DNA of 64,000 bases, taken from positions 29,081,617 to 29,145,616 of the forward strand of contig OZ022238.1 in assembly GCA_963978895.1 (NCBI GenBank). The letters are read 5' to 3'. Origin of the DNA: Erpobdella octoculata (taxonomy: Eukaryota > Annelida > Clitellata > Hirudinida > Erpobdellidae). The notes under the pieces were generated by a model that was given only the letters and a program-made list of their open reading frames with translations, had not been told where the DNA came from and made no database searches. The position numbers were made by a program, and so were the translations under genes. This document shows, one piece after another, positions 11,625 to 22,673 of this stretch; position 1 is the first letter of the stretch, and every line of letters starts with the position of its first letter.

Positions 11625-12925
11625 AGCAAACTCGTGGAATTTTACCCTACTAGTGGTATTGATTTAATTTTGATTTCCTACATTTACAGCAAAGTCTTTT
11701 TTACAATTGTTAGAGATCGGTCCAACTTTGATAATTATTCACAATTTACAAAGACACTTGTGAAAGCGGGTTTATCAAGGCTCAAAGTGATTGACCTGGA
11801 TTGACACTTTTCTAACATTGTCGGAGAAAACAAACTAATTTGTAGCTGCACGAAACGAGTTTAAACATAACCTCGGAAACAGATGTGGGGACCAACGACA
11901 ATTTCATACCAATATGAAGATGAAAAAAATTTCAACTTCGATCCAGGGACGTAAATTCAGCATTTTCCAGGGGGGGGGGGGCAAAATTTTCCCGCCATTA
12001 TATAGCTTACTGACAGGGTTACCCGGTGTTTTCCGGGTTTTTTGTGCTTTGTTTTGTCTCGTTTTTGCCAATGAAACGTCAAAGAAATAACAGATTTTTT
12101 TGTAATTTTTCAAAATTGTCTTATCAATGAAGTTACCTGCATGCCAAATGTTGTTAAAATTGCTCCTGCGGCTTGGATGTGATAAACGAATGCTCTCTCA
12201 CACACATTACCTTTTACATTTATATAAATACGTAGGTACAAGCAGAGAGGGATGGGGAAATGCATCCCCCATCAGAGTATCAATTGAAATTTGTTGGGTA
12301 TAATACCTTGTTTTTGGAGAACGACCGCAACATTTTGGGAGGAGAAATTGGAAGTCTTTGAATTTTTTTTGAAAAATACTTACGACTACCCCTTACCGGT
12401 TATCAGCTTTTTGGAAGAGAATAAAAAATATTTCTGAAGTGAATCCCCCACCAGGAAATTCTGGATTCGCCACGTGCCACTGGGTATAAGGGGAATGAAT
12501 GATTTAATCATATTGCAGTAAAACAAGTAAAGGAAAAACGAGTTTTTCAACACAAACTTTGATTTCAAATACATTCAATTTAGAAATGCAAAAGATGTTC
12601 AAAGTTTTTTTTTTAAATTGAATCATGTATTTTCATCAAATATGAAGCTATGCTGAAAGTTTCAACTTCCTAGCTAGTCAAAATGCTGGTTAAATTTCAC
12701 TTGCAAGATTTGCGTACAGAGAAAGACACACACACAAACAAACAGAGATTGTAACCTAAATAAAAGTTTGTAAAAAAGATGTCCAAAATGGGGTGGGTAT
12801 AATTTTGTTTTATTTTTGTGTAATAAATAATAACTTTGATGAAGACAGCTGTGAGGGAATCAACATTGTATTAATACCACTAATAGGGTAAAATTCCACG
12901 AGTTCGCTGATTGTATTTTGGCACA
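11607..12925. repeat. Inverted repeat pair, arms about 60-90 bp
   Basis: The left arm (about 11607-11697) and the reverse complement of the right arm (about 12835-12925) share GTGCCAAA, TACAATCAGC, ACTCGTGGAATTTTACCCTA, AGTGGTATT and TTGATT. About 1.1 kb lies between. Either two oppositely oriented copies of one repeat or the ends of a degenerate inverted-repeat transposon; no transposase is encoded between. Confidence 0.55.
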
Positions 12926-13014
12926 GAAAACAGCTAATCTTTGGACCAACACTGATACAGAAATTATTACTCTGCAGTTATTGGTAAATCTAGCATCGAG
13001 CTAAGATATAAAAT

Positions 13015-13260
13015 TGTTTACACACGCAAAAAGAATTCCAATACGCATTGAATCATCACGAGGTTAAGTAAAGTTAAAATTAACATATTATATAGTAAAC
13101 TCTAAGTAAAAAATATTTTTAAATTTTGGAAATCAAGGGAGGCGAATTGTCTATACACGCCAGAAGGATTCCAATACGCATTGCATCATCACTAGGTTAA
13201 GTAAAGTTAAAATTAAATAAATATATAGTAAACTCTAGGTAAAACAATTTACGTCCCTGC
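13015..13260. repeat. Tandem duplication, 133-bp period
   Basis: Two copies with CCAATACGCATTG(A/C)ATCATC, AGGTTAAGTAAAGTTAAAAT and ATATAGTAAACTCTA(A/G)GTAAAA at 13038 and 13171. A few substitutions separate them. Confidence 0.8.
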
Positions 13261-14029
13261 GTCGATCCAGCAATTAATGATTTTAGTTGTAGTTTGGATG
13301 GCATTCCTGGCCAGGCGCGGTCCCAGGATTTTAGAGTGGGGAGGATGATAAATTTTTTGTTGATTGGGAGTCTTATATTAAATTTTTTTATAGATTTTAA
13401 AGTTATCATCAAGTAATAGTTGTGTTGTATGAAAATTGTGTTTTTGAGCATAAGAAATGTGTCTGTTCCTATTCAATCTCCATACAAATACAATAAAAAT
13501 AACATTTATATCTTATAAAAAAAAAACTCTTTCGCAATGGCGCGCAGTTCATCAACATCTCCTAATCAAAAAACTTATTAAAAAGATATGTCTTCAGCCT
13601 AATTTTAACTTGTTTAATACATATAGAGCGACGAACATCCACTCTCCTTCAACCTCAGTAACCGCAAATGCAATATTCAAAGAGTTTTAGGCAGGGCCGT
13701 AACCAGCTATGGGTCCCCCCAGCTCAATCAGGCTCCCCCAGTTTTTTGTATTGCTGTCTAGTTCAACAAAGCAAATGTAGGCGAAGCAGTGATATTTTAG
13801 TTATGAAAATCATTTTAGTTTTAGTTTTAGTTAGTTTTAACTAAAGTCATTTTTATTTTATTTAGTTGTAGTTTTCCTAAATGCAATTATTTTAGTTTTT
13901 ATATAGTTTTGGTGCTATCATTCTAGTTTAGTTTAGTTATTATTAGTTTATTCCGACAGGATTGAAATTTTTGCTCATATATTTTTATTTCAATATAATA
14001 AATATTAACTGTCCATGTCAACAAGTAGA

Positions 14030-14195
14030 TCTTGGTTTACTTTTAACCAAGCACGCATATTCAACGATTTTTTTATTCTGTTGCGTCTGCGAGCTGTCAA
14101 AATCCCACAAACTGAGAAAAGTCGCTCCACAGAAGCTTGCGAAGCTGGTGCCGATATCAGATCCAGCGCAATCAGAGGACTGAAGTATTCAACTG
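14030..14195 (-). pseudogene. hAT transposase C-terminal dimerisation motif
   Basis: On the minus strand the strings SAPASQASVERLFSVCG and RRRNRIKKSLNM are the hallmark hAT C-terminus. + strand frames at 13962-14254 are its antisense shadow. With the BED finger at 14646-14852 this shows one transposase gene from which the middle was deleted. Confidence 0.85.
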
Positions 14196-14645
14196 CTGCT
14201 TCTGGTACAAGAACTCAATTGAGGAGAGGCTGTAATTATATGAAGATGAGCTGACTTCTTTAATATATTGAGTGGGATGGTTTTTTAACAGTGTACCATC
14301 CACATCAAGAACCACTTGCCTGGTTGACTGTCCAGCCAGTTTTGCTGAAAGCAGGGGAAAATCTTTCATCGTTGAGTGGACTGTTGACAATTGCGGTTGA
14401 CTGCTTATGTAGGTAGGATTGGAGTTTAACCTATACACATAAAATATGTCTCAACTTAAAACAAATTACATAAATAAGTTAAAATCAAGTATTTCTAAAA
14501 AAAATTATCATGCTTGCTACATTATCGAGAGTACTTATACTATCAACTATATTACTATATAACCTTTTAGTAGCAATTTAAAGCTAACCATCAATTTGAA
14601 TCTTCTTGTTTGCATTGACACTCAATTGATTTTGTTCTAACTCAA

Positions 14646-14852
14646 TCATGTCATTAAAAATTTCTTTGTGGTGATGTTGAGATGGTTTTTAAGATTAGTC
14701 GGATTCTTAGTTGCAACAAGTGCGTCGCATTTTGAACCATTTGCTAAAGCCACGAGACATCGACTTTTGTTTTCTGTTTCTTCAAATTTAAAATAAGTCC
14801 ACACACTGCTGCCCCGCTTGCGACCAGAAAACTGTTTAACTAAACTTGTCAA
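14646..14852 (-). pseudogene. hAT transposase N-terminus (BED zinc finger)
   Basis: The frame shows a BED-type finger: SSVWTYFKF, later CDALVATKN and NLKNHL, the usual aromatic / Cys / Leu-x-x-His spacing used for DNA binding. It stops after the finger. The rest of the transposase between here and about 14190 is lost or scrambled. Confidence 0.7.
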
Positions 14853-15233
14853 ATTAATATCGGTTGCAAAAACAACACACCAACTTCTGTTAAATGCGGA
14901 GAATAAAAGAACGTTTTAGACATTTCAAGCCGATATTGAGAAACCAAAGAAATGAAATTTATTCTGTTTAGGTTTCTTAATACATCGCTGTCTGTGATCA
15001 TTATAAATTTTAATTACAAACTTTTGTCAAATAACGAAAAAGAAACTAAATATTTGAGTTTATTTATTTTAGTTTTAGTTAGTTCTAGGACAAACCATTC
15101 TAGTTTTAGTTTAGTTTTAGTTGGGAAATTCAATTTTTGTTTCGTTATAGTTTTAGTTAACTATGGTCGATCTTTTTTGTATTAGTTTTAGTTTTCGTTA
15201 CTAAAATATCACTGAGGCGAAGGATGATAAATT

Positions 15234-16274
15234 GTGTATGATTTAAAAAACATGCCTCAAAATGCCAAGTACATGTTGTCTTTTATTCAAAACGAGGTAA
15301 TCGAATTGATGGCACAGATGGTACAAGTTTTGATTGTCGAAGAATGCAAAGATTCTGACATTAACTGGTATTCGATCAAGTGCCACGAAAGTCAAGATCA
15401 GTGCAATGTTGAGGATATGTCGATTGTCATTCGCTATGTGCGTTGTGGAAAGGCAATAGATCACATGATCTCAATGATCAAGGCTAGTGAGTTAGATTCT
15501 AAAAGCCGGACACGTTCGCTGCTTACAGAGCTTCAGGATCAGCAGCTGGACCCCGCTCGAATTTTGAGTCAATGTTATGACGACGCCAGTGTAATGAACG
15601 GCGGAAAGAGAGGTGTCCAGAAAATATTGCAAGACACTCTGGGCCGCCGAATTCCGTACGTGCACTGCATCGCCAACTCTATCATGTGGTTGCGCACGCT
15701 ATGGAATCAGAGATAAAGATAAACAACTTTTTTAACTTATATGAGCAATTGTATGTAGGTGACACAATAAAGCGGTTACTTACTCAAAGATGGACTGGCC
15801 CTTATAAATCTGCAATGGTTGTCAAAAACAACAGAGAGGAAATTTCGCAGATCCTCGAAATTGTTGCCAACTTAGAAAAAGCTCTGGTTGATGTGTTGGT
15901 TGAAGCAGCAAGGCTGCTCAACAAAGTTTAAAAGAAGGATTTTTTTCAAATGCCGTTGTCAAAATACTGAGCTTGCTGTCAACGGTCAGTGCTTTGTTGC
16001 AAGGTTGCTTGTGCAATTGTCTCATGCTATGGAACTGATCTCCACAGCTAAAGAGAGCCTTCTTGCCTTGTGGTCTGCTGATGTTTTTGATCAAATAGCA
16101 GATGCTGCTGGTTTTTCATCAAATGAGGATGACCATGTAGTGTCAGTAAAGTGCAAACGAGTTCAGGGCACCTGGCTGACCGGCTCTGTGGTCACCTCCA
16201 CTTTGGGTCATTACCATGTTATTGGTTTTAAAGTTACTTCACGCGAGCTCATGAGCTCTACAACGCCTTTTTGA
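15234..16274 (+). pseudogene. hAT-type transposase remnant (ZMYM1/DUF4371-like)
   Basis: Three broken frames on + form one degenerate transposase: 15234-15716 with YSIKC, EDMSIVIRYV, ILSQCYDDASVMNGGKRGVQ and IPYVHCIANS (family: CYDGASVMSG and PYVHCxNH), then 15686-15931 with QRWTGPYKS, then 15888-16274. Order and spacing match hAT proteins related to vertebrate ZMYM1-like genes. At least two frameshifts and no upstream finger, so non-functional. The younger hAT at 13787-15214 inserted just upstream; a possible outer terminus is CAGGGCCGTAACCAGC at about 13692, but no matching right end was found. Confidence 0.75.
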
Positions 16275-16639
16275 AATGAACCACCAATTTGGGGAGTCCA
16301 ACTTGGTTTTGTTTCAAGCTGTAGAATCTTTCGTCCCATCATCTCAGAACATTCTTGTTGAGAAGTGCTTGGAACCACCACTCAGCCAGCTCCTTGGCTA
16401 GAAATTTTGCATTCTCAATGCTCAGTGGGTGCTGATTTAAAGAATGACGTAATCTTAATGAAGTAGCTGCAGCGCATTTTTTTGCTGGAAGTTCAAAATT
16501 TTAGCTTGATATTAACGCAATAATTAGAGTTTGTGCAATTGAATTAGTAAAACAAATATTAATTTATGAAAAGCAAATTAAGTATTTTACCACCTTTAGA
16601 CTTCACAGAAAACAGTGGATATTTTTCATTTTGGATTAA

Positions 16640-17295
16640 TCTCTATATATAAAACTCAAATACCACTGACTGACTGACTGACTCATCACGAAATCGCAAA
16701 AACCACTGAACGGATTGTAATGAAATTTGGGACATATCTTTCTCTTGAGTTTTAGGTGCTCACTAATAAAGGGTTTTGAAAAATTCGGTCTGGATCGCCT
16801 TTTTTAAAAAATATACAATGCGTAATCTGTTAGTATTGAAACGGGTTGGGGTGGGTAAAATGCAGACCGCGGACTTAATAATTAAATAAATGTTAAAAAA
16901 ATAATTTTTTTTTAATTTTATTAATTAATAATAATTACTACTAAAATTCAACCGAATACGTTATTTACTAAATCTTGGTTATTAAGCCGAATAGTTTCGG
17001 TTGCTAAGGTGACGATTTTTTTTCATTATATGAATTAAATGTTGATGAAAAATTTAGAATATTTTTTGTTTATTTGTTACTAATTTTATATGATTACATA
17101 TTCAACGCCCTAAGGTTTGCCGAAGTCATATATTTTATGGGGTAAAAGCGCGCACATATCGCCATTGGTGTCAATGGCCAGATAAATCTGCGTGCAAAAC
17201 AATTCAGTCGCGTGACGCAACCCATGCAAGCTCGCGAGATAATTTTCCAGTGGGATCTTTAAATGCCTAGGCGCTACAGCAACCGCTGCAGCTAG
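16640..17295 (+). mobile_element. Possible non-autonomous Helitron
   Basis: Starts TCTCTATATATAAAAC after a host A and could end at CTAG (17292-17295) followed by T, with a short CAGC/GCTG stem just upstream. The ACTGACTGACTGACTC and GGATTGTAATGAAATTTGG strings near the start are typical of invertebrate Helitron/RTE-like 5' ends. The 3' end is weak, and part of the right half could belong to the adjacent gypsy element. Confidence 0.33.
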
Positions 17296-17308
17296 TGGCG
17301 CCCTACAA

Positions 17309-17611
17309 TTGCTGGCGGCATTTCGAATTGCAAATTTTTCAGTGGATTTTTTAATTGATACGGGTTCGTCAATATCATTAATTCCATTCTCAGTGTCAAA
17401 ATCACATTCGTGTTTGTTGTCGCCATCTCCGATTCATTTGAAGGCTGCTGGTGGCCGTTCTATTGCTGTATATGGACAAACTCATTTAAAACTAACCAAT
17501 AAATCATTACGTCGATCATTTGATTGGGTGTTTGTCATGGCTGACGTTTCAAAACCAATTTTTGGTGCCAATTTTTTTATCGAAATTTCGCATCAGTGTA
17601 AATTGTTTTGA
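17309..17611 (+). pseudogene. Gypsy aspartic protease
   Basis: Retropepsin segment with catalytic FLIDTGSSISLIP and the C-terminal PIFGANFF (family ILGxDFL). Reads open for about 100 codons, then meets a stop shortly before the solo LTR at 17630. Confidence 0.8.
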
Positions 17612-17707
17612 GCGTGCGATTGTCGACACTGTAAGATGAAGATGGCTCATCTTACGTATATTTGTGTAAATAGCTTATTTTATTATCTCTTATTATGTTA
17701 ATTTGTG

Positions 17708-17746
<39 letters not shown>

Positions 17747-17784
17747 GTATTTTGTATATATATATATATGTATATATATCTATA

Positions 17785-18478
17785 TAAGTAAGTAAGTAAG
17801 TAAGTAAATCTTTATTAACCAGCCTGACAATGACGCACAGCGGTTTACATTTAAATGATAAAATAATAAAAATAAGAATTAAATAAAAAGGAATACGAGT
17901 TTCGACAATGTAAAGTTAAAGACTTAAAATAAAATCCATAACTTGTCTTTTTCAGAGATTTAATATAGCATTCGGCATTGTTTAAGTTATTTTGAGTTCA
18001 ACGATCTATGGATAAAGGTTTTTCTGAGTATGGAATCTGCATGCGGAATAACTCTGTCGTGAGCTCGAGGACGAAGGTGATATCCTGATTTCTTGACGTC
18101 TGGGAAAAGATGGTGAAGGACGTGAAGGCGGTTAGACAGAACCTTGTTGAGCAGAGTTGAATCCGCCACGGCGCAGCGGTGCACAAAATCAAGGTGGTCG
18201 GGAGCCAAGAAACCCTGGCGTGTCACCCTCCTAATGACCGACTCGATGCGTTGAAGATCTCCCGAACCAATGAAACCCCACCATGATTGAGATATGTAGG
18301 TGATCCTGGATATAAGTGTCGCCTCCGTGACCGTCCAGAGCTCCCGGGCACACAGCCCGTGAGCCCGTAAGTTTCGTAGTGCATACAAAGTCTGTGCACA
18401 TTTTGTGTTGATCCAGTCAACGTGTTCCCGGAATGAGAGTTTTCCATCTATCAGGATTCCCAGCACATTCATTGTATC
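17785..18478 (-). mobile_element. LINE 3' fragment inside the solo LTR
   Basis: A minus-strand frame (17987-18472, 161 residues) encodes the region C-terminal to the LINE RT core: [35 protein letters not shown] 3' untranslated region follows and ends AATAAAGATTTAC with TTAC repeats at 17785-17805. 5'-truncated; the RT catalytic core is missing. L2/Crack-like clade is likely. Confidence 0.78.
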
Positions 18479-18519
18479 TACCCTTTTGTTTGTTTGTATA
18501 TATACATATATATCTGTTG

Positions 18520-18801
<282 letters not shown>

Positions 18802-19117
18802 AGCCTTTTTCTATTTTGTAACCTCAGGGGTTAGTTCAGTGAAGTTAGTGAAGCAGAATTAGTCGGTTCGTGAGATCTAGATTTAGAGTTTTAGAGAATA
18901 GACTCTGTAGTTAAACAAGTTGACAAAAGTTATCTAATAGAATCAAAAGTGTTGTCAGAATCAAGAGATTTCTGAAACGTGAGATATAATTAGATTGAGT
19001 CAGCGCGAAAGAAGTACTAAGCCGGAATTATAATTCGAGAAATATTGTGCTATAAATAACTTCAAGCTTCAACGTTACGAATCGCTATAAAGCATATTCG
19101 TCTACGTTTACAGACAC

Positions 19118-20480
19118 CAACACAAATTTTCATGCGCCGTGTATTCCGAAACTTGTGCCAGAGAATCTTCCGGTGTTCATACTCCCGCTTATGCCTGAGC
19201 GGCATTATTCTGTTTCTGTTGATCCTTTTCTTACCCAGCACACCATTGATACGGGTTCTGCACGCCCTGTATTTGCACGCGCGCGTTTGTTTCCCCCAAA
19301 TAAGTTCGATAGTCAAAAGAAAGAATTTGATTTTATGCTGGCGGCGGGTATTGTGCTTCCTTCTAAAAGCGATTGGGCATCCCCGCTGCATTTAGTTCCA
19401 AAGAAAGATGGTCAGTCGTGACGACCTTGCGGCGATTTCTGTCAATTGAACGCAATCACCAAAAAGGATCGCTACCCATTGCCGCATGTTAATTCATGCA
19501 TTGATCGCTTTTATGTAAGCTTGATATTGTAAAAGCGTATTTCCACATACCCATGGCCCCTGAAGATGCTAAAAAACCGCAGTAATTATGCCATTTTGTT
19601 TATTTGAATTTACGCGTATGCCATTCGGGCTCTGTAATGCTCCGCAAACTTTCCAGCGTTTTATGGATTCTATCTTTCGGGATTTATCATTTGTCTTTGT
19701 CTACATTGATGATATCCTAATTGCTTCTAAGGATTTAGATAAGCATAAAATGTATTTAAAAACCGTAATGAATCGTTTGTGTCATAACAAATTGCATGTT
19801 ACATTAGAAAAGTGCGTTTTTGCAGCATCTAAGGTTGATTTTCTTGGGTATTCAATTAGTCCCGACGGTATTGTGCCCCTATCAAATAACATGGAACAAT
19901 CAATAATTATGAAATGCCGATTGATTATGCTTCCTTGCGTCGCTTTCTTGGCATGATTGGTTTTTACAGGCGCTTTATACTTTCGTTTGCTGACAAAGCT
20001 GAACCACTTTATCAACATCTTTCATCATGTAATGGTAAACATGTTAAGTTATTATGGACGGATGATGCGCATAGAACGTTTGAAAAATTGAAAGAAAATC
20101 TCAGACAAGCAGTCCAGCTGCACTTTACTGATCCGAAGTCTGACACATTTTACCTCGTTTACGATTCGTCAAACTATCCCGTTGGAGCAGCCTTGCACCA
20201 GTCTGTCGGGAACGAGCTTCGACCAGTAGCATTTTTCTCAAAACGTCTCTCTACACCTCAACGTTCTTACTCTGCATTCGACCGCGAACTTTTAGCCGTC
20301 TACCTTGCAGTAGTCCACTTCAAGCCAGTTATAGATGGTCGTACTGTTACCGTTTTTATAGATCACAAACCCCTGGTAAGTGCATTCTATATTCAAACTC
20401 CACCGAAGTCTAATCGCCAGCAACGCCACCTGTCATATATCTCGGAATACGTCTGCTCATTTGATTGCATACGTGGTTCG
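19118..20480 (+). pseudogene. Gypsy reverse transcriptase and RNase H, multiply broken
   Basis: RT begins near HAPCIPKLVPENLPV and shows IDTGSARPVFARARLFPP, AAGIVLPSKSDWASPLHLV, then a stop at 19421, RPCGDFCQLNAITKKDRYPLP, a further break near 19585, TRMPFGLCNAPQTFQRFMD, the catalytic FVYIDDILIA, FLGYSISPDGIVPL, then a frame change near 19914, RRFLGMIGFYRRFI, and RNase H with YDSSNYPVGAAL and FDRELLAVYLAV. RNase H is cut after GSEN by the TIR element at 20489. Several stops and shifts, so no protein; the catalytic IDD itself is preserved. Confidence 0.88.
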
Positions 20481-20488
20481 GAAAATAT

Positions 20489-21739
20489 AAAAGCACCTCA
20501 ATCTAGCCCCCCGACAATATCCGTCTAACCAATCAAATCACTCCGCATAATAAGAAGCCAAATGAACCAGTCAGCTACCTTGTTTACTTTTGACCATCTA
20601 TGTTTTTGACTTTTTGACTAGATGTTACGTTGTTACGATAAATATCGGTGGATGTTAGGTAGTTACGTAATGTCGTCGTTTTCTTGTATACATTGTGGAA
20701 AAAGTTTTTCTACAAATTCCAATCTTAAACGTCATGTGAAAAGTGAAAACGGATCCTGGTTTGCGTAATTAGTCTGTCAACCTCCTTGATTCTTACATGG
20801 GAAAAAATTGAACTGAAGTTTTTATAAATTGGCTGCTGTCAATGAAATTGCATGCTTTTATTGCTTTTGTATAAAAGCAGTCTAATTGTTTTCTTGATAT
20901 TTTAGTGTTTTAAGATGTTTAAATATATCAATTGTTGTCAATTTCAATGTTGAAAAAAATTATTTAAGATATTTGTACTGACACTTTTTATTTGTATTGT
21001 TTCTGTATAAATTGTATTCTGATTGTTTTTAGCAACTTAGTTTGACTGTTTTTTAATGTGTTTTATCATATTTTCTTGCCATTTCAAATGTTGGAGGTGA
21101 AACAAAATAGTTGAAGAAATGAAGCCTTTGGATGTACTTTTTATATTTCTTTTGTTTTCTGTATAAACTGTATTTTTTGCTGATTTAGTTTAAGTTTAGT
21201 GTTTGTTGTATATAATGTGTTTTCAGTGTTTAAATGTCATTTTCAATGTAAAAGGTGAAAGAAAACATTTTTTCAAGTGATGAAACCTTCACATTCAATT
21301 TTTTTCATATTTACTGTACAGTGGCCCATCTTATCTTTAATTTTACAAAATTTTCGAATATTTTTTTGTTTGGAATGAATAATATACTTGTATTTAAAAA
21401 TGCAGTTGTTATTAAAAAATAGTCTAGAAATTATAAAATAAACTTGATAAGGCTGCACTTCTCTTAGTTTACTTATTTTCTTCTTATTCATCCAATCGTT
21501 ATTCCGCGTTTTTATTTCATTATAATTAATTTTAATAATCAAATTGAAGTCTCATAAGCATATGAAGATTTATTTCATAAGCATTAAAAGATTTTACGCT
21601 AATCGGTTAAATAAGAAAAATTATCACGAAAGTTGTTTAATATTGTTTATGCATTGGATTCGTCTGTTTAGTTTCTAATTATACGGAGAGACGTGATTGT
21701 TTAGACGGATATTGTCGGGGGCTAGATTGAGGTGATTGT
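20489..21739. mobile_element. 1.25-kb TIR DNA transposon in gypsy RNase H
   Basis: Left end carries CACCTCAATCTAGCCCC then GACAATATCCGTCTAA; the same string appears inverted at the right end, giving inverted repeats of about 40 bp with weaker similarity to about 60 bp. The host text GAAAATAT occurs just outside both ends (20481-20488 and 21740-21747), an 8-bp target duplication, and the gypsy codons resume correctly across it (GSEN, then ADALSR). Inside is AT-rich with one short zinc-finger frame and no transposase. The superfamily is not clear; 8-bp duplication allows hAT, Zisupton- or MULE-like origins. Confidence 0.85.
20670..20768 (+). CDS. 32-residue frame with a C2H2-like zinc finger in the TIR element
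   Basis: ATG at 20670, stop TAA at 20766. The peptide starts MSSFSCIHCGKSFSTNSNLK and continues RHVKSE: a C-x2-C pair, the aromatic and Leu positions of a C2H2 finger, then His. The expected last His is replaced by Glu (H-x3-E), so metal binding is doubtful. It may be the truncated N-terminus of the DNA-binding domain of a lost transposase. Expression is unknown. Confidence 0.5.
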   Translation: MSSFSCIHCGKSFSTNSNLKRHVKSENGSWFA

Positions 21740-21747
21740 GAAAATAT

Positions 21748-21888
21748 CGTGGCAGATGCACTTTCTCGTGCCGATACAGATGAAACTACATGCTCGCTAG
21801 ACTTGATGCTTCCAGCCTTGTCCACACTTAATGAGTTAGTTTTGCATTTATCGCAGTGTATGTCGGACATACGTAGATTTTTCTTCAT
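21748..21888 (+). pseudogene. Gypsy RNase H end, joined to integrase by deletion
   Basis: Continues the gypsy frame after the TIR element: ADALSRADTDETTCSLDLML up to MSDIR, then jumps to integrase C-terminal sequence. The HHCC finger and DDE core of integrase are deleted between. Confidence 0.7.
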
Positions 21889-22187
21889 TGTCTAAAGGTG
21901 TCCATCATACACCTGCTCGTTTATTACATGATGTTACTTTGAATAAGGGCGATTTTGTGTTTGTTCGGATTGATCGCGTGCGTCGTCCTCTCGAGTCACC
22001 TTATCAAGGTCCTTTTGAGGTTTTAGATTGTAACGACAAAATTATAAAAATTAAAATGCCCGATGATAAAATTTCAATTGTAACGCGTGATCGTATTAAA
22101 TTGGCACATATTCGTAAATATACTGTTCGTTCGAAACTATTAACAAATTTATCTTCGGAAATTATAGATCAGCCTAAAGAACAGTAA
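21888..22187 (+). pseudogene. Gypsy integrase C-terminal (GPY/F-like) domain
   Basis: Shows GDFVFVRIDRVRRPLESPYQGPFEVL, ending with the DRIKLAHI string typical of gypsy pol ends (DRLKPA). About 99 residues in one frame. The integrase core is missing, so not functional. Confidence 0.85.
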
Positions 22188-22352
22188 CAGTCGAGTAAAC
22201 GAACTCAGCGTCGTGTTAGATTTGCTGAATAAAACTTGTTTGTTCTCTGTCGTGTAATTATTTTCATTGGAGATTTCTATTGTCAAGAATTTTCAGTCTA
22301 TGATTTTGTTTGTTTTTTCTCTCATTGGCTCCGCCATCTGCGGGGGGACTAT

Positions 22353-22673
22353 TGTAGTAAGCAGCATTTATACACGCACACGGTTGTTACAGGTGAGCGC
22401 TCCTTAGCTCGCTTAGCTCGCGCTAGCTAGTGGCAACTTTTTCACCTTTTCACCCTGCGCGACTTCTTCTTCTTCGTTGTCTCGTCGCTCTCGTCGTTCT
22501 CGCTGTCCGCCATATTTATTAGTTAAGCCTCGACTTCGAACTTTGTTTTCATTTCCTTTCGACATTGTCGGCTCTTGTAGAATTGTTTATTTTAGTTGTT
22601 GGTTCTGTTTAATGAATCTTTAAAAACGACTTCAAAGTCTCTTTATAAAAAAAGCGTGGTCTTGATGACCACA
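22353..22673 (+). mobile_element. Probable 3' LTR of the CsRn1-like gypsy
   Basis: Starts TGTAGTAAGCAGC two bases after a G-rich polypurine tract and may end GATGACCACA, giving a TG...CA LTR of about 320 bp. Without a surviving 5' LTR the right border is an inference. Confidence 0.5.

Larger units (their letters stand above)
10226..13690. other. Intergenic stretch downstream of TYW5, no gene recognised
   Basis: No frame resembles a known protein. The small frames at 10300-10617, 11169-11615 and 12386-12574 are AT-rich and run across tandem duplications. The stretch holds the duplications listed separately and several copies of a short dispersed motif around CGACTACCCC(C/T)T followed by ATCAGC(T/G)TTTT (about 10737, 11412 inverted, 12383). 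A G10 run near 11970 may be a hairpin or assembly weak point. Confidence 0.55.
13787..15214 (-). mobile_element. Internally deleted hAT transposon with perfect target duplication
   Basis: Termini are CAGTGATATTTTAGT at the left and its inverted form at the right, followed inward by TTTTAGTTTTAGTT repeats on both sides. An exact 8-bp duplication AGGCGAAG flanks it (13779-13786 and 15215-15222). The 1428-bp body keeps the N-terminal BED-finger part and the C-terminal dimerisation part of a hAT transposase on the minus strand and lacks the catalytic middle. Confidence 0.92.
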
